A program made the translations under genes and the position numbers. A DNA stretch of 64,000 nt from assembly GCA_911728455.2 (NCBI GenBank), contig OU452222.1:7338108-7402107 (forward strand). Direction: 5' to 3'. Below the pieces are notes generated by a model, which was not told the DNA's origin, searched no databases, and saw only the letters and a program-made list of their open reading frames with translations. This stretch comes from Marthasterias glacialis (taxonomy: Eukaryota > Echinodermata > Asteroidea > Forcipulatida > Asteriidae). Position 1 is the first letter of the stretch, and every line of letters starts with the position of its first letter. This document shows, one piece after another, positions 1 through 14,500 of this stretch.

Positions 1-2355
1 GCTGGATACAGTGATTCAGTCAATACTGGTAGGTCATAGACTGCTGGATACAGTGATTCAGTCAATAGTGGTAGGTCATAGACTGCTGGATACAGTGATT
101 CAGTCAATACTGGTAGGTCATAGACTGCTGGATACATTAATTCAGTCAATACTGGTAGGTCATAGACTACTGGATACAGTAATTCAGTCAATACTGGTAG
201 GTCATAGACTGCTGGATACAGTAATTCAGTCAATACTGGTAGGTCATATACTGCTGGATACAGTAATTCGGTCAATACTGGTAGGTCATAGACTGCTGGA
301 TACAGTAATTCAGTCAATACTGGTAGGTCATAGACTGCTGGATACAGTAATTCAGTCAATACTGGTAGGTCATAGACTACTGGATACAGTAATTCAGTCA
401 ATACTGGTAGGTCATAGACTGCTGGATACAGTAATTCAGTTAATACTGGTAGGTCATAGACTGCTGGATACAGTAATTCAGTCAATACTGGTAGGTAATA
501 GACTGCTGGATACAGTAATTCAGTCAATACTGGTAGGTCATAGACTGCTGGATATAGTAATTCAGTCAATACTGGTAGGTCATAGACTGCTGGATACAGT
601 AATTCAGTCAATACTGGTAGGTCATATACTGCTGGATACAGTGATTCAGTCAATACTGGTAGGTCATAGACTGCTGGATACAGTGATTCAGTCAATACTG
701 GTAGGTCATAGACTGCTGGATACAGTAATTCAGTCAATACTGGTAGGTCATAGACTGCTGGATACAGTGATTCAGTCAATACTGGTAGGTCATAGACTAC
801 TGGATACAGTAATTCAGTCAATACTGGTAGGTCATAGACTGCTGGATACAGTAATTCAGTCAATAGTGGTAGGTCATAGACTGCTGGATACAGTGATTCA
901 GTCAATAGTGGTAGGTCATAGACTGCTGGATACAGTAATTCAGTCAATACTGGTAGGTCATAGACTGCTGGATACAGTGATTCAGTCAATACTGGTAGGT
1001 CATAGACTGCTGGATACAGTAATTCAGTCAATACTGGTAGGTCATAGACTACTGGATACAGTAATTCAGTCAATACTGGTAGGTCATAGACTACTGGATA
1101 CAGTAATTCAGTCAATACTGGTAGGTCATAGACTGCTGGATACAGTAATTCGGTCAATACTGGTAGGTCATAGACTACTGGATACAGTAATTCAGTCAAT
1201 ACTGGTAGGTCATAGACTGCTGGATACAGTAATTCGGTCAATACTGGTAGGTCATAGACTACTGGATACAGTAATTCAGTCAATACTGGTAGGTCATAGA
1301 CTACTGGATACAGTAATTCAGTCAATACTGGTAGGTCATAGACTGCTGGATACAGTAATTCGGTCAATACTGGTAGGTCATAGACTGCTGGATACAGTAA
1401 TTCAGTCAATACTGGTAGGTCATAGACTACTGGATACAGTAATTCAGTCAATACTGGTAGGTCATAGACTGCTGGATACAGTAATTCAGTCAATACTGGT
1501 AGGTCATAGACTACTGGATACAGTAATTCAGTCAATACTGGTAGGTCATAGACTGCTGGATACAGTAATTCAGTTAATACTGGTAGGTCATAGACTGCTG
1601 GATACAGTAATTCAGTCAATACTGGTAGGTAATAGACTGCTGGATACAGTAATTCAGTCAATACTGGTAGGTCATAGACTGCTGGATATAGTAATTCAGT
1701 CAATACTGGTAGGTCATAGACTGCTGGATACAGTAATTCAGTCAATACTGGTAGGTCATATACTGCTGGATACAGTGATTCAGTCAATACTGGTAGGTCA
1801 TAGACTGCTGGATACAGTGATTCAGTCAATACTGGTAGGTCATAGACTGCTGGATACAGTAATTCAGTCAATACTGGTAGGTCATAGACTGCTGGATACA
1901 GTGATTCAGTCAATACTGGTAGGTCATAGACTACTGGATACAGTAATTCAGTCAATACTGGTAGGTCATAGACTGCTGGATACAGTAATTCAGTCAATAG
2001 TGGTAGGTCATAGACTGCTGGATACAGTGATTCAGTCAATAGTGGTAGGTCATAGACTGCTGGATACAGTAATTCAGTCAATACTGGTAGGTCATAGACT
2101 GCTGGATACAGTGATTCAGTCAATACTGGTAGGTCATAGACTGCTGGATACAGTAATTCAGTCAATACTGGTAGGTCATAGACTACTGGATACAGTAATT
2201 CAGTCAATACTGGTAGGTCATAGACTACTGGATACAGTAATTCAGTCAATACTGGTAGGTCATAGACTGCTGGATACAGTAATTCGGTCAATACTGGTAG
2301 GTCATAGACTGCTGGATACAGTAATTCAGTCAATACTGGTAGGTCATAGACTATA
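1..2355. repeat. 42-bp minisatellite array (about 56 copies) with a 1134-bp higher-order repeat
   Basis: Head-to-tail copies of a 42-bp unit (core GGTAGGTCATAGACTGCTGG) run from the window edge to about 2355. The array ends about 66 bp before the first RTTN acceptor, so it is in an intron. Units differ by single bases (GCTGG/ACTGG, GTAATT/GTGATT, CAATAC/CAATAG). Rare variants recur at a fixed distance: CAGTTAAT at 437 and 1571, GGTAATAG at 493 and 1627, and GGATATAG at 549 and 1683, all 1134 bp (27 units) apart. About 0.8-0.9 kb was therefore duplicated as a block. Because 42 is divisible by three and the unit lacks stops in one frame, the array looks like a 781-codon ORF; it has no protein-coding support. 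Confidence 0.97.
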
Positions 2356-2421
2356 GGGTTTAGTTATTAAGACTTGTTGTTTACCTGAATATTTCTTTAC
2401 CTTTTCTGTTTTTTGTTGTAG

Positions 2422-2503
2422 GTATCAAAGGTTTGAAGTTTTCTACTTTTCCTTGGCTTGCTTTAACTCCTACTGATAGACATGTGTTGATATCAACCAA
2501 CAG
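2422..2503 (+). CDS. RTTN: RTTN exon 1 in window
   Basis: Acceptor TTGTAG, donor CAG|GTATGC. Encodes IKGLKFSTFPWLALTPTDR then HVLISTN. This is nearly the human sequence after the N-terminal repeat region. The first two bases complete a codon begun upstream of the window; the last two (AG) continue into exon 2. Confidence 0.95.
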
Positions 2504-5500
2504 GTATGCCCATATATTGCATTTTTTATAATAAAAGTAAAAGATCTCTCTGTAAAGATAATAATTTTATTGGCCATTTTATTTAACTGAAAATGAAAAA
2601 CATTTTTTACATAATTGATGTTATGAAAAATGTGTAGTGATATGCAGAATGTTGATGTTATGTTTTACCCTGTTACAATGGTCACTGTGTATTGTCTCAT
2701 TACAGATCATAAACAAACATACTAATGTTATAGAAATAAGTGGGTGTACACAGCTTTTATAGAATTTTATTTTATATGTGCACTGAGCTTGCAATACTTA
2801 AATAATGCTGAAATAAATGGGGGGAGGCTTGCTGTTTTAATAAGTGGTCTAACCAGTGGTTGGATAAAGGAAGAACCATTGAACTGTTTTAATAGGTGTG
2901 AAATGACAACTCCCATGTATCTTAAGGTAATGTCACAAAACTTATAACAGTGACTGTTTCTTTATGACCAGAGTATTCTCTGAGAAACAAAACAATTTCT
3001 CTTGTGGGTAGGCAATATTGATGATGACATACTATGGAAGCATTATTTGTTTAAGGTTGAGGACAGACTTTAATTCTGATTGACTGCCCCCTTTTTGAAT
3101 AACTCATAGTTGATAGGGGAATATCCCAAATAAAACAAAGAATATTCTTAATCATGACACGCTACCAAAATGCCCGAATACAGGCTTTGACCTTAACGGC
3201 GGCCAACTTGGCCAGTGTGCTCTTTTTTGGAGAATGATCTTTATATGTACCTTTATATGTATGTCAAGTCACATGTAAATTGACCACCTAATTTCGTGTC
3301 TTAAGCCAACTGTGTAATATACTTTAGCAAAATTTAATCGGATATAGGCTGAAAATTCTCAATCAAATGATTTCAATGTTTAGGCCTCGGCCTTGAGTTT
3401 GCCTAGGTGCTCCCTGGAATTTTGATGAAGCCAAGTCCAAAGTGGCCTGCCCTTATTTTCCTTAAGGTCGAGGCCTGCCAAAGAGAATTCTGATGAGGTG
3501 TTTCAGATTGATACTGGATGTAATGACCATGAATAGCTAGCTAATGTTAGCACAGTAATGGACAAGAAATTGAGCCATTGATATGCTTTGGCGTTGCTTG
3601 TGTTTTTATATTCTTTTGTACTTTTCAAAGTGTACACATTGTTTACTCCCCATTAGCTCACTATGTAGTCCAAGACCAAGTCTGGTTCTTACCTCATGTG
3701 AATTTGTCAGTGATGTGGTTCTTCAAGACTTTCCAGCTGAGATTTTCCTTCAGAGGCCAAGCATCGCTAAGGTTTGTGTTTTGTTTCAATGCTTTTTTTG
3801 CTGCCATAGTCATTGTAAGTTTCTTGAATAGTTTTCAGAAACAAGGTGGTACAAATCCCAAGCACGCTATAAAAACGTTTTCTGTTGAAGTACATCCAGC
3901 GTTGAAAAAATGAGCCATTAAAAAGAGAATGTTGCTGACATTAATTAATGGCTGAAGTGGAGTTCATAAAGATGTCTGAATAAACTATGTCAACACATTT
4001 CCAGGACAAACCAAACATTTAGTGAACCGGGTCTGCAATTTGGAGTGGATCTTTCATTTGGAATCAGTCAACAATCTAAAGGAAAGCCATCTGAAGCAAT
4101 GTAATATTTGAATCATGATATTTTAATTTTAAAATTGGAGCACCACAATAAGGAAGGCTTAGCCATTAAGATTTGAACAAAATAAGAGTTACGTTTTATT
4201 ATCTTCTAGCAAACTTGGGTCCTTGCTTCTGATTGATCAATTAGCAGCAGTGCAATTATATTATTTAAAACAGCACCCAAGTATATCCCTAGATTCTTGT
4301 CATTTGATTGGAAGATTATAGGTCATGTGCAATTCATAAATGCATAAACTGCATTTTTGGCCCATTCTTTTTTACTATTGCATGCTACATGTATACCACA
4401 CCACATAGTTATACACAGCTGTACAAAACACCCCTGTAGTGGATGCAACAATACAATCTTGTACAATTTGTTTATTCTGAGTTTTATCCTCCAATCAAAT
4501 GACAAAGATCTACTTGGATATTATATAAAACAAATTAATGTTTTGCGTTCATTCAATGGAGAGAAGGTTTTCACTTGTAGAAAGATGGCATATGTTCGAC
4601 ACGTATTCAGCTTTGTTTCACCTCATTTATTGGAACATTCCAATTTTTAACTCATGAAAATATTCTCACCATTGTGCTCTGCACTCATAAGCGTTTGTTA
4701 TTTGTATAATATTGCACTCTTAACTCCTATAATGCATCCTGTTTATTGAACCTAATTCACACATGTATTTACACCTGCATCATGTTTAATTGTAAAATCA
4801 ATTACTAAACTTTCAGTGCTTATCAGCACAGCAGTCCCTAAGACTACCTTGAAGTTCAACTGTTTCAAAAATATGACATTCTGAATTTCATGTTGTTTTA
4901 AGTTGAAATAAGATTTATGCAAACCTTCGGACAATTTAAAAACAACCAAAAGAGTTTGAAATCTGATGAGAATTGTAGTAGAATGGTCTTGTTTGCAAGT
5001 TTATTGGAGGATACCTTTGCTATCCCTAGCAGGTTCCTGGAATATGGAAAAACAAAGTGCATCGGCATCTGCACGATATTTTCCCATTTCCCACTTGCTT
5101 GCTAAACATTCTACAGGTGACTTTGCACTGACAATAGTCATCACTGTGTACCAGTTGTGCAACTAATCATTTACATATATGTTTTCACTACTGACAGTGG
5201 TACAGTATAATAGGGTGGCTGTCACTCATGGATACCAGTTAAATAATGTGTCTGTTTAACAATACATTTGTATTTTGCATGTTATGGTTAATTAGCTATA
5301 TGAATTGAATTGCAGAGTCTGATTTCCTTGCTTGGTCTAAAACCATTGAGTAGTGGGGATCATTCTATACCGCTGAGTGCCATGAAATGCTTGAGGGAGT
5401 TGTCTTCACTTCTTATGTCAAGACATGAATTCTATCATGATCCAGCCCTCTACTGTCCCAAACAAGGTCAGTTCTTGTAAATTAATTATATTTATGTAGT

Positions 5501-8500
5501 TGAATTGGTGAAATGGGTTGAATCTCACACCATTCAATCAAATGTTTCTTAAAAACGATGAGAATTCTCAAATATAGTCATTTTCATTTGCTCTTTTAGC
5601 AATTTGTCTTTCCTGTGTTGTATTTTAAAAATAAAAAACTTAAGTACATTACCAATGACAGTTTCTTGTAGTCCTTTATTGTGCATTTCCTTTTTCTTAA
5701 AACCTAAGTAAAAACAAAGACTTTAGAAAATTGCAAATGATGCCATTCATAATGTTAAGCAGAGTAACTCATTGCCATCAAATAAACCACTCAAAAGCTT
5801 ATGTCCATAGCTCAGGTTCTGCTTGTTAGCAGAACCACAAACAAGAACAGTATAGATAGGAGACTTTTTCAATGAGCTCTCTGGCACATTGTGTAAACGA
5901 CCTCCATGGACACCTTCAAAAGGACACCTTCATAAGAACACTTTCAAAAGAACACTTAAATTTCTTCGTATTAATATGATATGTTAATTTTTGCATCATG
6001 GATAAGAATATTATTTCATTATTAATCTTATTATTAAGAATACTTAAATTTCAGTTACCTGACCTCGTTTTCTTATGTAGACATCTTGATCCCTTGTCTT
6101 GAAAAATGCAAGATAAGCGTATACATACTATTATTGTTATTATATGTTCCCATCCAATTTCTTAAATAACTGGCTCTGATTAGTGTTAAACAAACTGTTT
6201 TTATGAAACTTCCTCTTGAATCTTAGTCTTAATCGTACCTCTTCCTCCTCTTCTTCTTCATCGTCTCCAATATTTACACTTTTTTTGCTTACATTTGAAC
6301 ATGTTCTTGAGCTGTGGGGGTGTAGTTCTCTAGTTCTTGGTTCGGTGCCACAGTCGCATGCTGTTGGGCCGTCGGTGTAACCCCATTTTGTAAGTGTTAC
6401 TCGGCAGCGCCCAACACCTGTTCTGAGTCAATGGAGGGTTTTACCAGTGAAGCCATCTTCTGGGTCCAGGTGGCAGGGACTTTGAGATAGGTGTGGGGAT
6501 GCTGTGAACTAGCAACCTCATCCTCTGGTACATGGTTGTCAACAATCTGAGGAATACCAGTTTGCACTGTTAACCAATGGTTCAGTTTGATATTATTGAT
6601 CTGGCCTGCAAAACACTGCTCACTGATCTCAAACATTCTTCTTGCCAGAGGCTAACCATCCTCCTCTCTGCTGTTTTATGTGGCTCACTCTTAATAAAAC
6701 ATTCCATTGGGCTTCCGTTCTGGGCGTTCATCTCTATTTCACCATAGACTACAAAATTAGCATCACAAAAATGTGAGAGTTGTACAATTTAGTGGAAAAT
6801 GCTGTGTAGTATTCAGACAGCTCAGTACTGGTTGCAACTGAGATTTTCTACAAGGATGCATGTCCAGTGACTGATAAATGCATAGTCTACGTTAAAGGAG
6901 TTTTTCTGGAATGGAAAATCCACCCAAAACAACAATTATTTTTTTACTTTTATATGTATTATTGTTATTGTAAAAAACAACAACAATGACTATTTTGCCT
7001 ATTTGATTATTTGTTTGAAGATTTTGGATCTCGGACAACCTCCTCAGCATCTTCTGGCACTGGAAGGGCATCTTGTTCAACTGGCCAATCAACTCTAAGT
7101 TCAGACTCGAGACCTTCTGTGATTGGACGAAATGAACCTCGTGTTAGAGGGGATGGAAGGGACAGAGATTCACCTAGTTCAGTGTAAGTAAACAATGCAG
7201 GTTTTTCACATCCAGTTTTGCCCATTTTTCCAACTTAAAACTAGAATTTCAAGTTTTCCCATCATGATATTTTTTGTCCCTCGGGCAGGATGGTTTATAA
7301 CAAGCTACTCTGGTTATTGGTCTCTTAGAAAGAGAATGACCTTGACAATTTTAGACAAAAGGATGTTACCATCTGTGTAAATACTTTTTATGTGGTCATT
7401 TTTACTGTAACAAAAATTTGGCAGAACAGTGCTGTATTAACACATGCTGCTGTAACATTACAGTAGTTAAAATTTAAGTCCCAAATTACATGTGAGAGAA
7501 AAACATTACGACAAGAGTGTTTGTTAGACAACAAACACCAGGTGCTCAGGCTCTGGGAAAAGAAAGCAAACATCAATATTAGAACAAGTAATTTTGTTTG
7601 TCTAATTGGCTGTCATTATGACAATGAAGGATAGTTTTTATTTGAACTTCTGGTTTGGATTGGAAACAAGATCAAAGAAGTTTACCACAGTATACAAAAA
7701 TGTTCAATTTCAAACCTTCACAAAAGATGCAAAGATTCAAATCATAACTGCTGTGGTTCTCAGGATATGATTTTTGAAATAATAAACTTTGATTTGGTGT
7801 AATTTGACAGCTGATTACATCATCATGACATATTTAATAATAATGCTGACATGAATTCGACTATTGTGAATACCTGCAAATGTTTCCCCTGCCTGCTGGA
7901 CAATCACCATTCAAAAGAGGAAGAAGCAGTAAACAAAACTAGACATTTAGTTTTTGTCATATCACAATAGCTATTAAGGTGTTCTGGAACATGTTTATGA
8001 AATGTTTGTAAACATCACAGATTTACCACAAACACTTTTCATAAAATCAATTATCGATATGGGCTTGCAACAATGTGAAACTATTTTAGTTTTCTAAAAT
8101 AGCGCATTTTAAAACTTGTTGGCACTGGCTATTGCAGAGACAAAGGGTCAATTGTCATTTCATACACATGAATTGTGTCCAAATTTCCACTCACATTGAC
8201 TGCACAGCTGAAATTAAGGCTTTAATTCTGTATTCACTACAAGTTCCAGTTTGCACCGGTAGATAAGGTCAGACATTTTACCAGAAAAAGGGGTTGCAAT
8301 AATAGTCTCTTAGCTGTAGTAATAGTTTGCTGTCATTCTTCAGAAGACAGACATATCCTCATTTCCAGTTCTTCTGATAGACACTTCTTTTATGATTTCT
8401 TCTGTATGCATGGTGACTTAAGATGGGCATTTAAACGTCAAGAGCTTTTGTGGACATTTCAGAGCTTGGTTAGCACATTCAAAGCAGTATACATGTATTT

Positions 8501-11500
8501 GTTGAATCGTGTTTCTGCAGCATTTATAATAAAGAATATTACAACCTATCACAAACCCTGGCCACACTGCCTTCAGGTGCAATACGGCATAGACTGAATA
8601 TCCACTGACCCACAATAATAGACACTGTCCCTTAAAGTCGTACAGATTATAAATGATTTATTTACATCTATTTGCAAAAAATAAACCACAATCGACTACC
8701 AATGAAACCAAAATAACATTAACAAATGAGGGAATTCAAGTAATTCTCTGTGACTCACCATGTATTATCCCAAATCCTAAACAATCCTAGTGGTCTCCAT
8801 GTTAAGAGCACACAGAAAGATTTGTACTTTATATGAGATATATCAATTTAAAATTCTACCCGCCACCAATTTTTTTTATTGCGACTGATTACGACGTCCT
8901 AGTATCGGAGTCTCGCTGTCCAGTATCGTCCCAGCTGAGGTCTGGTCTTGTGGTGGGATTATTCCTGGTCATTTGGTTCCAGTGATATGGTTGGACTCTT
9001 CACTTATCCCATTCTACTTTTAATGTTAGATTTCAACCCACCAAGGAAGCCCTGGAAATATCTATATTAAACAAAATAATAATATGATCCTATCTGACAA
9101 CAACTTTACAGTAATTAAGGTCGATTTTTCAATACACTTTCACAGCAAAAACCATAGTATCCTTTATCTATTTTCGGGCAGTTTCGTCAATCCCACAAAT
9201 TTACAAACTCAAACTCATGTATAACCAGTGTGGTTTAAACTTGTATATCCGCCACCGAAAATGTTTCCATAAACCAAAATCTCTTCTATTGCAAAACTTA
9301 GCCATTTAACAACAGATAAATAAAGAATCAGTCTTACAGTTTTAACTAGCTTTCTGTGCATACAAAACAGGAGACTCCTCGGGGCTTGAAAATTTCCCAC
9401 TTGACCAACTTCACGACTCACCACCACTCTCACTGCCAGCTAACGCTGCAAAAACTGTTGGCTATTACACGTACATTTACAAACGATCTTTAATGATCTT
9501 TAAAACTCTCTGGGCTATCACCCAGCTTTCTAGGGAAATTATTCCCCAAACTTGATCATATTCTTGATCACTATTTTTTAGAGCTACAGCTCACTCTCAA
9601 TGCTAACGGGCAATCCAAAACGTATGTTGGTCTCCCCTCCGGGATGCTCTTAATGCTAACGGGCCATCCAAAACGTATGTTGGTCTCCCCTCCGGGATGC
9701 TCTCAATGCTAACGGGCCATCCAAAACGTATGTTGGTCTCCCCTCCGGGATGCTCTTAATGCTAACGGGCCATCCAAAACGTATGTTGGTCTCCCCTCCG
9801 GGATGCTCTTAATGCTAACGGGCCATCCAAAACGTATGTTGGTCTCCCCTCCGGGATGCTCTCAATGCTAACGGGCCATCCAAAACGTATGTTGGTCTCC
9901 CCTCCGGGATGCTCTTAATGCTAACGGGCCATCCAAAACGTATGTTGGTCTCCCCTCCGGGATGCTCTCAATGCTAACGGGCCATCCAAAACGTATGTTG
10001 GTCTCCCCTCCGGGATGCTCTTAATGCTAACGGGCCATCCAAAACGTATGTTGGTCTCCCCTCCGGGATGCTCTCAATGCTAACGGGCCATCCAAAACGT
10101 ATGTTGGTCTCCCCTCCGGGATGCTCTTAGTGAGTATACTGGAAATTGTCTTTCTTCCTCCTTAAATTAACCATAACAGCTTGTCTAAAATTAGGCATTA
10201 GTACAAAAGAAATGCACTGGTAGGACCTGTGGCGTAAGCCAAAACTTGGGAATTTACATATGCTTTAAATGTTACGTAAACAAATTACGACACTTTTAGG
10301 AATTCTGTTCAAAACGTATATTTAACATTGAAAAAATATCTGCCTTTTGTGACACAACCTGACGGTTACTACTTGTGGTTTCTTCATGTTACATGTACAT
10401 GTATGTTTGTATAGAGACTCCAGTCCAGTGCCTCCAGAGATCTCTGCTTCTGGTTCAGAAACAGACAGTGAAGATGCAATGATGCTTCAGTTCTCACAGT
10501 TGACTCTTGCCCAGTTTACTTGCGATGTCATAGTTCAAGTCATTCCACTTCTTAAGACTGTTAACACTGAGATGATAATGTCTGCTGTATATCTTCTGAG
10601 AGAGGTATTGAGATTGATAGAGATATCTATAACAGCTGACATATGGACTGATGAATGTGCTGCAGGCAGAGCATTGGTGAGTACGCTGATAAATTCAATC
10701 TCCTTATTTTGAATTTAAAGAACCACTTGACTTTTCAAGTATTTCAATTATACAATTTAGATTTTGTTTTTCTACTTTGGGTTTTAAAAAACAAAATTAC
10801 AAAATCAATTAACACTTGGGATAATTGTTACATCCATATAATGTTGCAGTTAACAAGGCTTCCCAATAAAACCTGTGAATACTCAGTTTGAAAAGGGAGC
10901 TTTTATAAAGTAACCCATAATCATTCATAGACAAAAGGACTTTTAACAAGCTCAAACTGCATGTGTCGATAGAGTAAATTAGTAAGTCATGTGCAATACA
11001 TGCATAAGATACACACATATGGTTAATTTATTGATTTGGTTTCAACAGGTGGATAAGTTATGTGAGAGTTTTGATAATCTTGGTGAAGTTCTTCAATATC
11101 ATTACCAGCACTGCCACAATGATGACCATGAATCACCTACTATTGTTTCTAAAGATGGCTTGTTTAATCACCGTCTCTCCATGATTGCCATCCTCTCATT
11201 GGTCAAGAATCTACTACAACATCTTGTTCCTCTAGACAAGGTAAATCGATTCCATCATAGAAATAACTAAGTAGTTTGAATTCAAATTAAGTGGCAGTCA
11301 GCAGACAACCATAAAGAGAAGTCACCAACTCTGCAACTATGAAAACATTTGGATAATTTAAACATAGTAAATTTGACTGATAAGGGGCCGTTATGTCACT
11401 CTCAGTGCCCCAGCAGCATATAACCATTGGAATTCAGTTTAGCTAACTAGTTACATTTCTGCCTTTAATCTAGGCCTGTGCAGGTTAGTTAGGAATCTGG

Positions 11501-14500
11501 GTACCCGAATGTCGCTGTCAATACCCACTTCCATTTTATCTGTTTCATTTTACCCACAACTTTCAGTGACAATTTCCCTGTAACATTTCGGACACCACTA
11601 TAAACAATCTGTCGATTATAGCTGACCAGAAACTTTCCAAAACATACTTAAAAGACAAGATAAAAAAAAAAAAACATCAAAGAAGTATATTTAAAATGGG
11701 GAAAAAATTGTTTATATTAACTCATGTCTCTTTTGGAGGTGAACTGAAATTAGAAAATAAAACAATGATTTTGGCAATGACAAGAGAAACCCAAGCTCCG
11801 GATACTTTCTAATGGTTGTACGCTAAGTTTTATGCAAATCACATTGGCAGGCATGATATTCTGAAAACTATCAGTATCTCGGAGTTCGAGCAGCAGATCA
11901 CGCCTTTCATGAGGAATCAAAGGTAAAAATTAAGACACAATACGTCTGGCGTGTGAAGAAATGTTTGAATTCAAAACTGAAAAGGAGAACATAGTTAAGG
12001 CGATCAACACATGGGCTGTGTCTTTGATGAGCTACAGTGGAGGTATTGTTGAGTGAACTAAGGAAGATCTAGATGTCACTGACAGAAGGACAAGAAAGCT
12101 GATGACCATGCCTATTACATTCATGGGCGAATGTCAGCAGACGCTATCTACTGAGGTTAGAGGGCAGGAGAGGGTTATTGAGTGTAACAGTGTTTATCAT
12201 CATCAAGTAAAGGAGCTTGCAACGGCATGTCCGGAGCAGAAAGGAAAACATGCTGAAAATTGTGCAAAAGTAAAAGGCAGATGAAGTTGGACTGAAGGAG
12301 TACATCAGTAAAAGAAAGAGGATCGACAAGATTAAAGCAACAAACTACTTTATGGCCAGTACTTTTGGTATACAAAAGTACATGATTCATAAAATGGACT
12401 TGTTTATACGTCAAGATATGTGTATTTAATTTTTTTTTATTGTTGACCCATGTCAAACACTTCCATGTATTGTGTCAAACACTTTAATGAATTGTCTCAA
12501 GCCATATGTTGTGATCATTATGGACGTTCTGTGAGGGGTTGTTATTGACTTCAGCGCTTGCATAATGATCAAGAATGTTCTGTTGTGTTTACTCATTGAA
12601 CTCAACAGCAACAGCCAAACAGTAATCGCACTTAAAAACAATTAATGCAAGTCAATCATTTGTACTAATTGCTTGAATTTTAATTATTGTTGAAAACATT
12701 GTTGCTTTTTTAGGCTGCTGACATCTTACCTGAAGGTTTAGCATTATCACTGTTTAATGCTGTAATGGATGCAGGCTTGATGCACTGTGTACCTCAAGTT
12801 AGACCAGTGTTACTTCCCTTTCTCAAGAAATGTCTGCCTAGTAAACATGCCTTGTATAAACACTCAGCTTCTGTGTGTAGCTCAATGGAGAAGGCTTGCC
12901 ACTTCATCCAACAGATCGATCAAAAGGTGAGCATGTACACAAAGGTCAATATTTCCTCACATTGTTTGCAATCATGCTTGCATGACAATTATAAGCTAGG
13001 CTTTACTATAAATACCCACATTGTACATAGTACATAGCAATGACTAACCTCATTGTATTGTAAAGGGACAGTCCACATAGGCAGGATCTACCCTGTCTGA
13101 AGGTGGCGATCGATTTTGTCGTGCAGTGAGAATGATTAACGTCTTGCAAATCATTTCTTACTTTTAACAGAACAATAACGAGATTTTGAATAGTGCAGAT
13201 TCTCAGTATGTCATTCATAAGGATAAACAGATGCATTATGCATACAGAGAACTAAAAATGTATTCATCTTCTTGTTTTTTTTTCTGATGTGAGATATTTT
13301 TTCAGGGGATGATCTTTTATGCATTACTCATGCCAATTGGACAGATAAACACCATACACATATTGAAAGAAAGTTGCCATAAAAAAACTTGTTTATAAAT
13401 GAACTCAGACTACAGCCATTAAAATAAGAATTGCAATAAATGATTTGAGATATTAGATTTAGTTGGAATGGAATGACATGTTTGGCAATGTACCTTTTTG
13501 ATGTTTACTTTTAGGCAGGGAAACTATTTTTCAAACATAAAATGTAATCCTGTATTCTCTCTATTAAGAATCCCAACATGAAGGAACTTCTTGATTTAGC
13601 TGAGGCTAGTCTAATGAGTCTTCATTACCATAAGGTGGTATCTGTGGTGGATAGATACGTCCAACTATGTTCTACCATGTAAGTCTTACATCTTATGATA
13701 GAAATTACAAATAATTGAAATAACTCAAATTGTCTTACCAACTTGTTCAAGTACAAGAACAATATGAATGTAAGCACCATTTGTGTATCTATGTATTATA
13801 TGATGTAATTCCTGAATTGAAGTAATGCAAACATGCCATAATTTATCCTCCAGTAAACTTGAATCCTTTCTGATGATTGGCTAACCACAATTCAATATAC
13901 GAATACATTTCACTATCCTATATTATACAAATATTGAGTGCATGTGAGTGCATTATCGCAGAATATAACCCTGAGGTGATATCTGAACTATTCCATTTCA
14001 CGAGGTGAAGCCGAGTGAAATGGAAAAGCCAGATTTCACCGAGCGATTTTATTCTGCAATAATTAATGCATTAACGAAATGTATTCAATACCCATTTATT
14101 TAACTAATAGATCCTTGACATCTGAATTTTTTTCACAATAGTCACAAAATAGACACAGTTTCTTGTCCACCCCACACTCTGAAAATGGAAAGAAGAAAAA
14201 AATTCTAAACAACGTTGGTGACTCCATTAAAATAGTGCAATACATGGGCTAACTGTTTAATGGGAAATACTATTCTCCATTAGAGCGAATAGCACTATTT
14301 GGTCATCGATGTGGATGGGAGTAATAGTGAATGTCACAAGATGCAAATTCAATCAATCAAATGACAAGGATCTCTATATGTGATTTATATAATGCATGAT
14401 ATCATAACACCCCTTTTAAAGATACTGCCTTCTGATTGGTTTAGAGCCCGTCACATGATATGTCTTATTTTTTACGAGAAAGCCGTGCGAATGCTACACG

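Noticed and set aside
11-2356. 781-codon ORF with repeated LLDTVIQSILVGHR
   Set aside because: It is entirely the 42-bp tandem array, which has no stop in this frame. It lies in an RTTN intron, and unit variation does not favour silent changes.
8870-9590. A separate gene or promoter on the minus strand
   Set aside because: The base composition changes, but no conserved protein, splice pattern or defined ends could be found.
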